In this document: positions 62,966-64,000 of the stretch, piece after piece
How positions within the stretch are numbered: the stretch's first letter is position 1
How the letters are laid out: each line of letters begins with the position of its first letter
From: Mycoavidus cysteinexigens_B
GTDB lineage: Bacteria > Pseudomonadota > Gammaproteobacteria > Burkholderiales > Burkholderiaceae
DNA: 64,000 bases
NCBI GenBank assembly: GCA_031963465.1
Contig: JASSUG010000002.1
Location: 62,001 to 126,000 of the forward strand
Direction: 5' to 3'
The notes under the pieces: model-generated
Database searches by the model: none
Seen by the model: only the letters and a program-made list of their open reading frames with translations
Told to the model about the DNA's origin: nothing
Position numbers and translations under genes: made by a program

Positions 62966-63715
62966 CTACAGAACCTTTGCTTCGTTTTTTAGTTTGTCGA
63001 CTAAAGTTTTTACATCCGGTACTTTAATGCCGGCCGAACGCGGTGCTGGTTCAGCCACTTTGAGTGTTTTTAGCCGTGGCGTTACATCCACGCCAAGCGC
63101 ATCTGGAGAAATCATCTCAAGCGGCTTTTTCTTCGCCTTCATGATGCTTGGCAGCGTCACATAACGCGGCTCGTTTAAACGTAAGTCAGTTGTAATCACC
63201 GCTGGCAGCGTTAAGGAAAGCATTTCTAGGCCACCGTCAATTTCACGCGTAATCTGCGCACGGCCATCGACAATATTTATTTTTGAAGCAAAGGTGGCTT
63301 GTGGTAAATCGGTTAAGGCAGCCAGCATTTGACCCGTCTGATTCGCGTCATCGTCAATCGCTTGCTTACCCAGGATAATTAGTTGCGGCGCTTCTTTAAT
63401 GACCAGCGCGTGTAAGATTTTAGCGACGGCCAACGGTTGCAACTCGGCATTCGTTTCAACCAAAATTGCACGGTCCGCGCCAATTGCCAACGCACTGCGC
63501 AACGTTTCCTGACACAGTGCCACACCGCATGAGACGGCAATAATTTCCGTCACTAACCCCGCTTCTTTCAACCTCACGGCTTCCTCAACGGCGATTTCAT
63601 CAAACGGGTTCATCGACATTTTCACGTGCGCAAGATCAACACCTGTATGATCAGGCTTGATACGCACTTTCACGTTGTAGTCAACCACCCGCTTGACTGC
63701 TACCAGAACCTTCAT
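62966..63715 (-). CDS. etfB: Electron transfer flavoprotein, beta subunit
   Basis: 249 residues, starting MKVLVAVKRVVDYNVKVRIK with MSMNPFDEIAVEEAVRLKEA and the AMP-binding DDANQTGQMLAALTDLPQAT. The signature LPAVITTDLRLNEPRYVTLP is present. Forms the ETF heterodimer with EtfA. The pair's presence indicates that fatty- or amino-acid oxidation to the quinone pool is retained. Confidence 0.97.
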   Translation of the reverse strand: MKVLVAVKRVVDYNVKVRIKPDHTGVDLAHVKMSMNPFDEIAVEEAVRLKEAGLVTEIIAVSCGVALCQETLRSALAIGADRAILVETNAELQPLAVAKILHALVIKEAPQLIILGKQAIDDDANQTGQMLAALTDLPQATFASKINIVDGRAQITREIDGGLEMLSLTLPAVITTDLRLNEPRYVTLPSIMKAKKKPLEMISPDALGVDVTPRLKTLKVAEPAPRSAGIKVPDVKTLVDKLKNEAKVL

Positions 63716-63772
63716 CCACCTACTCCCTTCTAACGATTATTTGAGCGATATTGAGCGTCACGAGCCTACCTG

Positions 63773-64000
63773 TCACCAGGCAACCAGCGCTTCCCCTTTA
63801 AAGTGGCTTTCAATATACTGCCTCACTTCGGGCGAGTGATACGCTTTTGCCAGCTTGGCGACCCAAGGCTGGTTTTGGTCGCTCGCACGCACTGCAATCA
63901 GGTTTGCATATGGTCCTTTCGGGTCTTCAATGGCAATTGCATCACGGGTCGGAGTCAACCCCGCTTGCATTGCAAAATCTGTATTGATGGCTGCTACATC
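63773..64000 (-). CDS. metQ: Methionine ABC transporter substrate-binding protein MetQ, C-terminal part
   Basis: The last 75 codons of an NlpA/MetQ lipoprotein: DVAAINTDFAMQAGLTPTRD then DPKGPYANLIAVRASDQNQP and YHSPEVRQYIESHFKGEALV. The frame is open to the window edge at 64000. It would bind D/L-methionine for the MetNI transporter in the periplasm. Located 57 bases beyond the etfB start, same strand. Confidence 0.9.
   Translation of the reverse strand, partial: DVAAINTDFAMQAGLTPTRDAIAIEDPKGPYANLIAVRASDQNQPWVAKLAKAYHSPEVRQYIESHFKGEALVAW

Overview
The window reads as a chromosome segment of a Burkholderiaceae bacterium. The evidence is gene order and protein sequence: dxr-cdsA-uppS-frr-pyrH-tsf-rpsB, pmbA/orn/M48/rsgA, rpsP-rimM-trmD-rplS and etfBA/metQ all look burkholderial. 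The composition looks closer to balanced than the high GC usual in free-living Burkholderia. The core genes are interrupted by layers of broken insertion sequences and by very large eukaryote-like repeat proteins. That combination suggests a host-restricted, probably intracellular bacterium such as the endofungal Mycoavidus/Glomeribacter group. The assignment is an inference from style and was not searched.

Layout. 1-5.9 kb: isoprenoid/phospholipid/translation operon on the minus strand (dxr runs off the left edge). 6.3-9.6 kb: lexA with its own SOS box, then dusA, thyA and folA on the plus strand. 9.6-28.2 kb: an accessory block that starts and ends with inverted, closely related Tn3-type terminal repeats. 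It holds an IS982 copy, a TIR-like/NACHT/pentapeptide/WD40 gene, an IS21 element with a disrupted istB, a TIR-like/NACHT/HEAT-repeat gene whose stop codon lies inside a Tn3-derived miniature element, a second miniature element, a Tn3 transposase fragment, a fold-back repeat and a truncated IS982. 28.3-33.3 kb: a second NACHT/WD40 gene. 33.3-34.0 kb: no recognisable gene.

34-42.9 kb: core genes again (pmbA, orn, an M48 membrane protease, rsgA, a CobD/CbiB-like membrane protein, rplS, trmD, rimM, rpsP, and a radical SAM gene with a perfect LexA box). 43-60 kb: a second accessory block with five members of another family: a short N-terminal F-box-like motif, an alpha-helical region, pentapeptide-like repeats and 7-16 WD40 repeats. 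Two of the five are truncated by mobile DNA. Between them lie remnants of IS66-like, IS21, IS4/Tn5-like, tyrosine recombinase and IS3 elements, and a 3.2-kb IS21 element with an extra gene. 60.2-61.8 kb: a hipBA toxin-antitoxin pair. 62-64 kb: etfA, etfB and the 3' end of metQ.

The striking content is a clustered set of eight giant paralogous repeat proteins. Three are NLR-like (TIR/SEFIR-like sensor or effector domain, NACHT ATPase, then WD40 or HEAT repeats) and five are F-box-like WD40 proteins. Both families share the same pentapeptide/WD40 module and C-terminal tail, so they appear to have arisen by module swapping. Repeats within each protein are nearly identical except at a few variable positions, which resembles fungal NLR (HET-D/E type) sensor arrays. 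Their role could be host manipulation, conflict with other bacteria or phages, or self/non-self recognition; the sequence alone does not decide.
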